DNA of 64,000 bases from NCBI RefSeq assembly GCF_900188205.1, contig NZ_FZOH01000003.1:84539-148538 (forward strand), in the 5' to 3' direction. Below are positions 24,364 through 32,744 of the stretch, one piece after another (position 1 is the first letter of the stretch; each line of letters starts with the position of its first letter). The translations under genes and the position numbers were made by a program. This stretch comes from Geodermatophilus saharensis. GTDB taxonomy: Bacteria > Actinomycetota > Actinomycetes > Mycobacteriales > Geodermatophilaceae. Under the pieces are notes generated by a model. That model was not told the DNA's origin. It saw nothing but the letters and a program-made list of their open reading frames with translations, and searched no databases.

Positions 24364-25821
24364 TCAGTAACCGACGGGCTTGGCGGGGGTCACCACCCAG
24401 TCGGTGAAGAAGCCGTCGAGCTCCCGCCCGCTGACCTCCTCGGCCAGCGCGACGAAGTCCGCCGTGGTCACCGTGCTGTCGGCGTTCTCGGTCGCCCAGC
24501 GCTCCAGCAGCACGAAGAACGCCTCGTCCCCGATCAGGTTCCGCAGGGCGTGCAGGGTGGCCGCGCCGCGGTCGTACACCGCGCCGGCGAACAGGCCGGT
24601 GGCCCCCGGGTCGCTGACGACCACCGACCAGAACGCGTCGTCGGCCGGGGTGGCGTACACCGCCTCGTACTGCTGCTGCGCGGTCTGGCGGCCCTGCCGC
24701 TCGGACCAGAGCCACTCGGCGTAGGTGGCGAAGCCCTCGTTGAGCCAGATGTCGCGCCAGCTCGCGGGCGTCACGCTGTCGCCGAGCCACTGGTGGGCCA
24801 GCTCGTGGGCCACGGTGCCCTCGCTGGCCTGCCGCGAGTACACCGGGCGCGTCTGGGTCTCCAGGGCGTAACCGACGGTGTCGTCGTCGACGATGGCCCC
24901 GAAGGACGTGAACGGGTAGGGCCCGAACAGGTCGTCGAAGTAGTCGATCATCGCCGGCTGGAGCGCCAGGCTCGCCTCGGTGGTGGCCCGCCGGGTCGCG
25001 TTCAGCCCGGTCTCGACGTAGTTCAGGATCGGCAGCCCGTTGGGGCCGACCTGGGTGGTGGCGGTGTAGTCGCCGATCGACGCCGTCGCCAGGTAGCTGG
25101 CCATCGGGTCGGTGGCGCGCCAGGTGAACGTGGTGCGGCCGTCCGTGGTCACCGGCTGGCCCACCGGCTCGCCGTTGGCGATCGCCGTCTTGCCCTGGGG
25201 CACGGTGATCCGGAAGTCGTACGTGGCCTTGTCCGACGGGACGTCGTTGACCGGGAACCAGGTCGGTGCGCCCTCGGGCTGGTTGGCGACCAGGACGCCG
25301 TCGGCGAAGGTCACCCAGCCGTAGAGCGAGCCCTCGAGGTCGGTGGGCCGCCCCGGGTAGCCGGAGTAGACGACGGTGACCTCGTGCGTGGTGCCGGCCT
25401 TCAGCTTCGGCGCGGCCTGCACGACCAGCTCGCCGCCGAGGCCGTCCTCGCCCGGCGGCAGCTGCTGGTAGCGGGCCGGCTTGCCGTCGACCAGCACCGA
25501 GGACACCGTCAGCCGGCGCAGGTCGAGGGAGAAGCTCGCCAGGTCGGCGGTGGCGGTGAGGGTGACGACGGCGGTGCCGTCGAGCCGGCTCTGGTCGGGC
25601 GTCGCCCCGGGGAACCAGGACAGGCCGAGGTCGTAGTGCTGCACGTCGTAGCCGCCGTTGCCCGCGGCCGGGAAGTACGGGTCGCCCCCGGAGGTGCTGC
25701 CGTCGGTGTAGCGGGGGGTGCCCGGCGCGCCGGGGGCGGCGGCGGCCGGGCCCGCTGCGGCGACGAGGGCGGCCGCCGCGACGAGCACGGCGGTGGTGCG
25801 GGCTGTCCGGGGTGTGCGCAC
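24364..25821 (-). CDS. Secreted M1-family zinc aminopeptidase
   Basis: A 485-residue exported metallopeptidase. A Sec signal (TAVLVAAAALVAAAGPAAAA) is followed by an M1 N-terminal beta domain. The catalytic HELAHQW lies near residue 338 with the third zinc ligand Glu in WLNEGFATYAEW 18 residues later. The substrate-recognition strand is GYALETQTRP, the actinobacterial variant of GAMEN. At 485 residues it is the short secreted form lacking the large C-terminal helical domain of PepN. The GTG has a GGAGGAGGAG ribosome binding site, and a plausible promoter lies 42 bp upstream. Confidence 0.9.
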   Translation of the reverse strand: MRTPRTARTTAVLVAAAALVAAAGPAAAAPGAPGTPRYTDGSTSGGDPYFPAAGNGGYDVQHYDLGLSWFPGATPDQSRLDGTAVVTLTATADLASFSLDLRRLTVSSVLVDGKPARYQQLPPGEDGLGGELVVQAAPKLKAGTTHEVTVVYSGYPGRPTDLEGSLYGWVTFADGVLVANQPEGAPTWFPVNDVPSDKATYDFRITVPQGKTAIANGEPVGQPVTTDGRTTFTWRATDPMASYLATASIGDYTATTQVGPNGLPILNYVETGLNATRRATTEASLALQPAMIDYFDDLFGPYPFTSFGAIVDDDTVGYALETQTRPVYSRQASEGTVAHELAHQWLGDSVTPASWRDIWLNEGFATYAEWLWSERQGRQTAQQQYEAVYATPADDAFWSVVVSDPGATGLFAGAVYDRGAATLHALRNLIGDEAFFVLLERWATENADSTVTTADFVALAEEVSGRELDGFFTDWVVTPAKPVGY

Positions 25822-25862
25822 GGATCTCCTCCTCCGCCGGCCCACCGTGGGCCGGCCCGGAC

Positions 25863-25891
25863 ACCGTAGGGCCAGGTCACGGATCCGTCAC
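25863..25891 (-). promoter_or_regulatory. Possible promoter of the M1 aminopeptidase
   Basis: On the minus strand GTGACG (25891-25886), 17 bp and TACGGT (25868-25863) form a -35/-10 pair. The predicted start near 25856 gives a leader of about 35 nt. A 9-bp-arm inverted repeat, GCCGGCCCA-CCG-TGGGCCGGC (25836-25856), would lie at the start of that leader and could fold in the RNA. Confidence 0.35.
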
Positions 25892-26042
25892 GGGCCGGTT
25901 CCGCCGCGGACCGCCGCCGGGGACCTGGCACCGGTGCGAGCCACGCCACTACCGTCGTCCGGCACGACGGCCGGCCCGCGCGGGTGCTGCCCGACGGCGT
26001 CCGGTGCGGCGGCCGGTCCCCGACACCCGCCCAGGAGGAACC

Positions 26043-27164
26043 GTGACGACGACGTCCGAGCCGACGACCGGCACCGCCACCCCGCAGCCCGGCCGGCTGG
26101 GGGACCCGGCCGCCGAGTACCGCACCGACGACCGCGCCGACCGCCGGCTGCGCGAGGCCCTCGCCCGGTACGGCCTCGACGCCCCCGCCGCGCCGCCCCC
26201 CTTCCCGCGCCACGCCCCGCTGGAGGACCGGCTGGCCTTCGTCCGCGGCGCCCACGACGCCTTCGAGCAGCTCTACGCCGCGGTCGCGGCGGAGGAGACC
26301 CACCGCGACGACGTCACCCGCACCACGCACACCGCCCCGGGCCGGGAGGGCACCGGGATCCCGCTGTACGTCTTCCGGCCGGCCGGCACCGAGGGGCGGC
26401 CGCTGCCCGGGCTGGTCTACCTCCACGGCGGCGGCATGACCATCCTCGACTGCGCCAACCGCCTGCACACCCGCTGGTGCGAGGACCTGGCCGCCACCGG
26501 GCTGGTCGTCGTCGCCGTCGACTTCCGCAACGCCGTGAGCACCGACGGCCACGCCCCCTTCCCGGCCGGGCTGCACGACTGCGCCGACGCGCTCACCTGG
26601 CTCGACGCCCACCGCGACGAGATCGGCGCGACCTCGCTGGTGCTGCAGGGGGAGTCCGGCGGGGCGAACCTGTGCCTGGCCTCGGCGCTGCTGGCCAAGC
26701 GGGAGGGCCGGCTGGCAGCGATCGCCGGGGTCTACGCGATGGTCCCCTACATCTCCGGCGGCTACGGCTGGGACGACGACGCCAAGCGCGCCGAGCTGCC
26801 CTCACTGGTCGAGAACGAGGGCTGGTTCCTCAACACCCTGATGATGGACCTGCTGGTGTCGGCCTACGACCCGGCCGACGAGCACCGCCGCGACCCGCTG
26901 GCCTGGCCGTACTTCGCCACCGTCGAGGACCTGACCGGGATGCCGCCGCACGTGGTCACGGTCAACGAGCTCGACCCGCTGCGCGACGAGGGCATCGCCT
27001 ACTACCGCCGGCTGCAGGCGGCCGGCGTGCGCGCGACCGGGCGGGTGAACCTGGGGCTCACGCACGCCGGCGAGCTGATCTTCAAGACCGCCGTCGGGGA
27101 CGTCTACGACGCGACGATCGCCGACATCTGCCGGTTCGCCCGGAGCCTCGCGCCGGCCGGGTAG
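26043..27164 (+). CDS. Alpha/beta hydrolase, hormone-sensitive-lipase-like esterase
   Basis: A 373-residue cytoplasmic esterase. The oxyanion motif HGGGM starts near residue 128. The nucleophile is Ser205 in QGESGGAN, a variant of the GDSAGG of family IV esterases. The acid is Asp in NELDPLRDEG and the base His in GLTHAGE. The first 100 residues form a helical cap. The GTG has an AGGAGGA ribosome binding site. A short-chain ester substrate is likely but cannot be named. It is divergent from the M1 peptidase. Confidence 0.88.
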   Translation: MTTTSEPTTGTATPQPGRLGDPAAEYRTDDRADRRLREALARYGLDAPAAPPPFPRHAPLEDRLAFVRGAHDAFEQLYAAVAAEETHRDDVTRTTHTAPGREGTGIPLYVFRPAGTEGRPLPGLVYLHGGGMTILDCANRLHTRWCEDLAATGLVVVAVDFRNAVSTDGHAPFPAGLHDCADALTWLDAHRDEIGATSLVLQGESGGANLCLASALLAKREGRLAAIAGVYAMVPYISGGYGWDDDAKRAELPSLVENEGWFLNTLMMDLLVSAYDPADEHRRDPLAWPYFATVEDLTGMPPHVVTVNELDPLRDEGIAYYRRLQAAGVRATGRVNLGLTHAGELIFKTAVGDVYDATIADICRFARSLAPAG

Positions 27165-27176
27165 CCCGCCCGGCCG

Positions 27177-27764
27177 TCAGCGGGGGAGGCGGCCCAGCAG
27201 GTGGAACTCCGGGTTGGGCGGGATCGCGGCGAAGTGGGCCAGCCGGTTGGACAGCGCGAAGAAGGCGGTGATCGCGCCGACGTCCCACACGTCGTCCTCC
27301 GACAGGCCCGCGGCGCGCAGCCGGTCGAGGTCGGCGGCGCCCACCGCGGCCGGGTCGGTGGCCAGCCGCACGGCGACGTCGAGCACGGTGTGCACCCGCT
27401 CGGACAGCGGCGCCTTGCGCCAGTCGACGGCGACGAGGTCGGCCAGCAGCGGGTCGCGGGTGCGGATGCGCGCGATCGCCCCGTGCGCGACGACGCAGTA
27501 GGCGCAGTCGTTGGCCGCGCTGGTGGCCACCACGATCAGTTCGCGCTCGCCGGTGGACAGGCCCGGGGTGTCCTTGTCCATGAGCGCGTCGTGCATGGTG
27601 AAGAAGGCGCGCGCCTCCTCCGGGCGCCAGGCCAGCGCGGCGAAGACGTGCGGCAGGAACCCCGAGCGCTCCTGCACGTCGGCGTAGCGCTCGGCGAGGT
27701 CGGCCGGCAGGCCGGCGGGGTCGGCGAGGGGGAAGCGGCTGATCGGGGTCTGCTCGGCGGTCAC
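27177..27764 (-). CDS. AhpD-like carboxymuconolactone decarboxylase family peroxidase
   Basis: A 195-residue helical protein of the peroxidase-related AhpD/CMD group. The active-site NDCAYCVVAHG carries the CxxC and following His, and the surrounding FLPHVFAALAWRPE and DVGAITAFFALSNRLAHF are characteristic. It probably reduces peroxides using its redox cysteines. The GTG start has no clear ribosome binding site. It converges with the esterase at a 12-bp gap and follows the diguanylate cyclase on the same strand. Confidence 0.87.
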   Translation of the reverse strand: MTAEQTPISRFPLADPAGLPADLAERYADVQERSGFLPHVFAALAWRPEEARAFFTMHDALMDKDTPGLSTGERELIVVATSAANDCAYCVVAHGAIARIRTRDPLLADLVAVDWRKAPLSERVHTVLDVAVRLATDPAAVGAADLDRLRAAGLSEDDVWDVGAITAFFALSNRLAHFAAIPPNPEFHLLGRLPR

Positions 27765-27782
27765 CGGACCAGCCTGCCGCGT

Positions 27783-29456
27783 TCAGCCGTCGACGACGAC
27801 CCGGTCCCGGCCGGCCCGCTTGGCGTGGTAGAGGCGGGCGTCGGCGAGACCGAGCAGCTGCGCCGGCGTCCGGTCGGGCACCTCGGCGGTGCTCGCCGCG
27901 CCGACGCTCACCGTCACCGGCAGCCCGTGGGTCAGCCCGTCCCACGGGTGCGCGGCGACCGCGCGGCGCACCGCCTCCAGGTGGGCGGCCGCGGCGCCGG
28001 CGTCGACGCCGGGCAGGACGAGGAGGAACTCCTCGCCGCCCAGCCGTGCGGCGAACGAGCCCGCGCCGCCCGGGGCGGCGGTCTCCTGCAGCAGCGTGGC
28101 CACCGCGCGCAGCACCTCGTCCCCGACGGCGTGCGAGCAGGTGTCGTTGACCCGCTTGAAGTGGTCGAGGTCCAGCAGCGCCACCCACACCCGGCCGGTG
28201 CCGTCGGCGAGCAGCCGGGGCAGCTCCTCGTCGACGTAGCGGCGGTTGTAGAGGCCGGTGAGCGGGTCGCGCAGCGACAGCTCGCGCCAGCGGCGGCTCT
28301 GCCGGCGCGCCTCGGTGGTCTCGTACACCGCCTGCAGCGCGCGGGCGCGGGCCTCGCGCTGCGCCGACTGCAGCTCCACCAGCTCGGCGACGTAGCGCTT
28401 GTGCTCCTCGAACGCCGCCCGGTGGTCACCCCGGGCGGCGTGCAGCTCGGCCTGCTCGGCGCGGGCGCGCACCCGGATCGAGGTCAGGCCGTGCAGGTCG
28501 CAGCGCCGGACGCACTCGGCCAGGGTGTCCTGCGCACGGTCGACCTCGCCGCGACGGCGCTGCACCTCGGCCAGGGTGAGCAGGAAGTCCGCGCCGGCGT
28601 CGCCGTCGGAGGAGGTGTCCAGCACCTCGGGCGCGAGGCCGAGCCGCAGCGCCGCCTCGGCCTCGACCAGCCGGTCGGCGCCCATCAGCGCGCGGGCGAC
28701 GGTGTCGAGGTCGCCGACGTCGAGCGGCCTGCCGTGCGCCCGCGCGAGCTGCTGCAGCCGCTCGCTGTACACCAGCGCGTCGTCGAACCGACCGGCCAGG
28801 GTGTCGGTGTAGGCGCGGTTGTTGAGGATGCGCAGCTGCCGGTCGACGTCGCCGAGCTCCTCGGCCAGCCGCAGCACGGCGGTGTAGCGCTCGGGTGCCG
28901 CGGGGTCGCGGGCCAGGCCCAGGACGTCGGCGAGCCGCACCAGGTGGTCGATGCGCAGCGCCGGCAGGGCGGTCTCGTCGAGCAGGTCGATCGAGGAGAC
29001 GGCGTGCTCCAGCGCCCCGGCCAGGTCGCCGACCTCCTGGAGGACGGCGGTGAGCACGAAGGAGCTGCGGGCCAGCAGGTACCGGTCGCGGGTCTCGCTG
29101 GCCCAGCGGTGCACCTCGGAGGCGGTCCGGCCGGCCTCGGCGACGGCGCCCCGGCGGCGCTGCAGGTCGGCACGGACCAGCCGGGCGCGCTGCTCGAGGT
29201 CGGGCCGGCCGAGCGCGCGGGCGGCCTCGGCGGCGGCCTCGGCGCGCTCCGGCGCGGACCCGGTGGCGAAGCGGGAGAGGGTCTCCAGCTCGTCGAGGGT
29301 CGCCTGCAGCGCGGTGACCGCACCCGCCGGAGGTCCCGGGTCCCCTCCGGGGACGGCGTCCTGCTCGACGGCGAGACCGGTCACGGCCGTCCCATCGGCC
29401 GTGCCGTCGGCGCCCGTGAGCCCTGCCGGGCCGGCTCCACTCCTCCGGGTGAGCAC
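27783..29456 (-). CDS. Diguanylate cyclase with N-terminal TPR sensor region
   Basis: A 557-residue protein. About 370 residues of helical TPR-like repeats and a short coiled coil (AQREARARALQAVYETTEAR) precede a C-terminal GGDEF domain. The domain has DPLTGLYNRRYVDEEL, DLDHFKRVND and the catalytic GGEEF at about 472-476, so cyclic-di-GMP synthesis is expected. The RxxD inhibitory site five residues before GGEEF is absent (GAGS is there), so product inhibition through it is unlikely. No membrane segment is seen. It starts four bases after the DNA ligase stop. Confidence 0.88.
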   Translation of the reverse strand: MLTRRSGAGPAGLTGADGTADGTAVTGLAVEQDAVPGGDPGPPAGAVTALQATLDELETLSRFATGSAPERAEAAAEAARALGRPDLEQRARLVRADLQRRRGAVAEAGRTASEVHRWASETRDRYLLARSSFVLTAVLQEVGDLAGALEHAVSSIDLLDETALPALRIDHLVRLADVLGLARDPAAPERYTAVLRLAEELGDVDRQLRILNNRAYTDTLAGRFDDALVYSERLQQLARAHGRPLDVGDLDTVARALMGADRLVEAEAALRLGLAPEVLDTSSDGDAGADFLLTLAEVQRRRGEVDRAQDTLAECVRRCDLHGLTSIRVRARAEQAELHAARGDHRAAFEEHKRYVAELVELQSAQREARARALQAVYETTEARRQSRRWRELSLRDPLTGLYNRRYVDEELPRLLADGTGRVWVALLDLDHFKRVNDTCSHAVGDEVLRAVATLLQETAAPGGAGSFAARLGGEEFLLVLPGVDAGAAAAHLEAVRRAVAAHPWDGLTHGLPVTVSVGAASTAEVPDRTPAQLLGLADARLYHAKRAGRDRVVVDG

Positions 29457-29460
29457 CGCC

Positions 29461-30993
29461 TCAGCCCCCCGCCAGCAGCGCGCGGACCGCGTCGACGGAG
29501 TCGGCGTCGGCGGGGCTGCGGTCGGGGCGGTAGCGCAGCACCCGCGCGAAGCGCAGCGCCACCCCGCCGGGGTAGCGGGTGCTGCGCTGGGCGCCGTCGA
29601 GGGCCACCTCGACGACCACCTCCGGCCGCAGCTCCAGCCCCCACGGGTGCTCGGCGCGCGCGTGCCCGGGGAACGTGCGCGTCTGCCAGTCGAGCAGCTC
29701 GTCGGTCATGCCCTTGAACGTCTTGCCGACCATGAGCGGGGCGCCGCCGTCGGGGTCGCGGGCGCCGAGGTGGATGTTCGACAGCTTCCCGCTGCGGCGG
29801 CCGTACCCCCACTCCACGCCGAGGACGACGAGGTCGAGGGTGTGCACCGGCTTGACCTTCTGCCAGGCGCGGCCGCGGCGGCCGGCGGCGTAGGGCGCGT
29901 CGAGGGCCTTGACCACCACGCCCTCGTGGCCGGCGGCCAGCGCGGCGTCGAGGACGGCGGCGGCCTGCCCGGGGCCGGGCCGGCGGACCCCGGGCATCCG
30001 CAGCGGCGCGGCCTCCTCGGCGGCCAGCAGCCGGTCGAGGACGTCCAGTCGGGTGGCCAGCGGCTCGTCGAGCAGGTCACGGCCGTCGAGGTGCAGCACG
30101 TCGAAGAAGAACGGCGACAGCAGCACGCCGGCGTCGGCCTCGTCGCTGCCGAAGCGGCTCATCGTGTCCTGGAACGCGCGCGGACGGCCGTCGTCGTCGA
30201 GGGCGAGGGTCTCCCCGTCGAGGACGGCGGTGCGGCAGGGCAGCGCGCGCACCCGCTCGACCAGCTCGGGCACGCCGTCGGTGACCTCCCGCAGCGTGCG
30301 CGTCCACACCCGCACGACGTCGCCGTCGCGGTGCACCTGGACGCGGGCGCCGTCGAGCTTGTGCTCCACGGTGACCTCCCCGCCCAGGTCGTCGAGGGCC
30401 GCCTCGAGCGAGGAGCCGGGGCTGGCCAGCATCGGCCGCACCGGGCGGCCCACCCGCAGGCCGACGGCGGCCAGCGCCCGCTCCCCGCCGGTCAGGGCGG
30501 TGGCGGCGGTCTCGTCGAGCCGGCCGGTGAGCATCGCCGCGCGGCGGACGGCGGCCGGCGGCACCTGCGCCGCGGCGGCCACGGCGTCGAGCAGGACGCC
30601 CTCGAGCGCGCCCTGGCGCAGCTCACCGCCCAGCAGCCGGACGAGGAAGCGCTGCTCCTCGGCGGTGGCCGCGGCCAGCACCTCGGCCAGCAGCGCCTCG
30701 CGGCGGGCGGTGGACCCGGTGCCGGTGGTGGCGGCGAGGGCGGTGAGCGCGGCATCGACCGCCGCGACGGTCAGCGACGGCGCGGGCGCGGGGTCGGGCA
30801 GCGCCCGCGACAGCGTGCGCCAGCCGACGCCCACCCGCCCCTGCGGCAGCTCCCCGGCCAGCCACGCCGCCACCGGCCCCACCTCACCCGGCCCGGCGCC
30901 TCGCAGCGCCGCTGCGATCGCCGCGGCCTTCGCCGTGCGGGCGCGGGTGGCCGCCACCGCGGCGGAGGCGGCCACGACGTCGGCGAGCAGCAC
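29461..30993 (-). CDS. ATP-dependent DNA ligase
   Basis: A 510-residue ATP-dependent DNA ligase of the actinobacterial LigB size. The N-terminal DNA-binding domain spans roughly the first 200 residues. The adenylated lysine is Lys212 in EHKLDGARVQVH, and nucleotidyltransferase motifs include LDGETLAL, GHEGVVVKALDAPY and WQKVKP. The OB-fold follows. It seals nicks in DNA repair, in addition to the essential NAD-dependent ligase expected elsewhere. CAGCAT lies six bases before the GTG with no Shine-Dalgarno sequence. Confidence 0.92.
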   Translation of the reverse strand: MLLADVVAASAAVAATRARTAKAAAIAAALRGAGPGEVGPVAAWLAGELPQGRVGVGWRTLSRALPDPAPAPSLTVAAVDAALTALAATTGTGSTARREALLAEVLAAATAEEQRFLVRLLGGELRQGALEGVLLDAVAAAAQVPPAAVRRAAMLTGRLDETAATALTGGERALAAVGLRVGRPVRPMLASPGSSLEAALDDLGGEVTVEHKLDGARVQVHRDGDVVRVWTRTLREVTDGVPELVERVRALPCRTAVLDGETLALDDDGRPRAFQDTMSRFGSDEADAGVLLSPFFFDVLHLDGRDLLDEPLATRLDVLDRLLAAEEAAPLRMPGVRRPGPGQAAAVLDAALAAGHEGVVVKALDAPYAAGRRGRAWQKVKPVHTLDLVVLGVEWGYGRRSGKLSNIHLGARDPDGGAPLMVGKTFKGMTDELLDWQTRTFPGHARAEHPWGLELRPEVVVEVALDGAQRSTRYPGGVALRFARVLRYRPDRSPADADSVDAVRALLAGG

Positions 30994-31087
30994 GCCGCCA
31001 TGCTGACAGCCGGGTACGACACCGGGCGGCCACCGCGCCGTGCCCACCGCCCCTCCGGGGGAGGCCGGGGACCCGGCGCGGCCGGCG

Positions 31088-31402
31088 TCAGCCGGAGGTG
31101 TCCCCGCGGCCGGAGCCCGCGTCGTCCGGGTGCCCGGTGAAGGCCGCCCGGGCGTCGGCCCGGGCCGCCTCGGCGGCGTGGCCCTCGGTGTCGGAGCGGG
31201 GGACGGCGGCCGGGCGCAGCGAGCGGACGAGCTCGTCGACGTTGGCGAAGTCGACCCCTGGCGGCACCGTGCGCAGGGTGCGCAGCACCTCGTCGGGAGC
31301 GCCGTGCCGCCGGGCGGCGTCCAGCAGCGCGTCCTTGTCGGCGGGGTAGTCGACCTCGCCCAGGTGCGCGAGCACGTCCTGCACGGCAACGGTGTCGGCC
31401 AC
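31088..31402 (-). CDS. DUF2795 domain protein
   Basis: A 104-residue protein. The first 60 residues match DUF2795 (VQDVLAHLGEVDYPADKDALLDAARR, then GAPDEVLRTLRTVPPGV and FANVDELVRSL), a small helical domain common in actinobacteria and suspected to bind nucleic acid or protein. The tail is acidic and disordered. The GTG has a GAGGAGA ribosome binding site. It lies 39 bp after the GAF regulator and 94 bp before the ligase. Confidence 0.85.
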   Translation of the reverse strand: MADTVAVQDVLAHLGEVDYPADKDALLDAARRHGAPDEVLRTLRTVPPGVDFANVDELVRSLRPAAVPRSDTEGHAAEAARADARAAFTGHPDDAGSGRGDTSG

Positions 31403-31441
31403 GGGATCTCCTCGGGACTCGGGACGGGACTCGGGGCGGGG

Positions 31442-32641
31442 CTACCCGTCGCCGGGACCGGTACGCACCGTCAGCGCGACGCCGTCGGCCAGCCGGTAGG
31501 GCCCGGTGGACACCAGGTCGCCGACGACGCGGCGCAGCCGCGACACCTCCGCGCGGGCGGCGACGACGTGCCCGTCGTCGCCGTAGAGGCCGCGCCCGAG
31601 GGCGGCGGCGTCGAGCCCCCGCCGCCCGGCGCCGGCGACCAGCGCGAGGACCTGCCCCTGCCGGCGGGTGAGCGCCGCCGACCACGAGTCCTGGCCGCCG
31701 GCGACCCGCAGCACCGGCGCGGCGGTCAGGTCCAGCTCGGCGGTGACCGGCGCGCGGGACTCCGCCGGGCGCAGCAGCCAGCCCTCGCCGAGCCGCTCGG
31801 GGGTGCACAGCCCCAGCCCGGGCACCGCCACCGGCCGCCCGGCGCGCGGCACGGCCACCCGCGGGCCGGCGGCGATGCCCGACCGCGCGGCCACCCAGCC
31901 GTCGTCGTCGACCACCAGCAGCGGCCCGCGCACCGTCCCCAGCACCGGCTCGGCGCTGCGGCGCAGCCGCTCCAGGTGCTGCTCGTGCCGCCGCCACAGC
32001 CCGGACTCGGCCAGCCGCACGGAGGTCTCCACCAGCGCGCCGATGGCCGGGTGCAGGGTGAGCGCCGGGCCGCTGACGTCGACGATGCCGAGCAGCTCCC
32101 CGGTGACCGGTGAGTGCACCGGCGCGGCCGAGCAGTACCAGGGGTGCTGGGCGGACTCGAAGTGCTCGGCGGAGAACAGCTGCACCGGCGCCGCCTCGGC
32201 CAGGGCGGTGCCGATGGCGTTGGTGCCCACCGCCGCCTCGGTCCACGTCGCGCCCTCGGCGAAGCCGAGCCGGTCGGCGTGCCGCCGGGTGGCCGCCGCC
32301 CCCTCCCGCCACAGCACGACGCCGTCGGCGTCGGTGACCACGACGAGGCCGTGCGAGGCGTCGGCGACGCCGACCAGCACCCGGCGCAGCTCGTCGACGA
32401 CCAGCGCCAGCCCCGAGCCGTGGCGGCGCCCCTCCACCGCGTCGGCGGGCAGCGGGTCGCGGGGGCGGGGCCGGTCGGGGTCCAGACCCAGCCCCAGCAC
32501 CCGCGACCAGGACCGCTCGACCACCCCGCGCGGCCGCACCGGCGGGCGCCCGCCGGCGAGGACGGCGTCGTGCACGCGGGAGAGCACCCGGGCGTGCGTG
32601 GACAGGTCGGTACCGGGCGCGACCGCCGACCACGGGGGCAC
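31442..32641 (-). CDS. GAF-domain transcriptional regulator (AcoR-like sensor with winged helix)
   Basis: A 399-residue regulator. The N-terminal and GAF regions (about 60-200) contain the signature WTEAAVGTNAIGTALAE and AQHPWYCSAAPVHSPVTG, as in AcoR/MimR-type activators. The sigma-54 AAA+ domain is absent. The C-terminus has LTRRQGQVLALVAG, ALYGDDGHVV and EVSRLRRVVGDL, a winged-helix DNA-binding domain used by many actinobacterial GAF regulators. The GTG has a GAGGAGG site. It is divergent from the monooxygenase, which it very probably controls in response to a small molecule. Confidence 0.86.
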   Translation of the reverse strand: MPPWSAVAPGTDLSTHARVLSRVHDAVLAGGRPPVRPRGVVERSWSRVLGLGLDPDRPRPRDPLPADAVEGRRHGSGLALVVDELRRVLVGVADASHGLVVVTDADGVVLWREGAAATRRHADRLGFAEGATWTEAAVGTNAIGTALAEAAPVQLFSAEHFESAQHPWYCSAAPVHSPVTGELLGIVDVSGPALTLHPAIGALVETSVRLAESGLWRRHEQHLERLRRSAEPVLGTVRGPLLVVDDDGWVAARSGIAAGPRVAVPRAGRPVAVPGLGLCTPERLGEGWLLRPAESRAPVTAELDLTAAPVLRVAGGQDSWSAALTRRQGQVLALVAGAGRRGLDAAALGRGLYGDDGHVVAARAEVSRLRRVVGDLVSTGPYRLADGVALTVRTGPGDG

Positions 32642-32658
32642 CGGCGCCTCCTCGGGCG

Positions 32659-32710
32659 TGCAATCCGCTGCAACGCTCCCGCTCCGGCCCGCGGGGCGCT
32701 GTGCTGCACA
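32659..32710. promoter_or_regulatory. Candidate regulator sites between GAF regulator and monooxygenase
   Basis: The 103-bp divergent spacer holds a direct repeat TGCAA-N5-TGCAA (32659-32673, exact 10-bp period) and an inverted repeat TGTG-CTG-CACA (32700-32710). Both are AT-richer than their surroundings. They are suitable binding sites for the adjacent GAF regulator, but which one is used cannot be told from sequence. Confidence 0.4.
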
Positions 32711-32744
32711 TCACACCACGTCCCGACGACGAGGAGGTCCCTCC

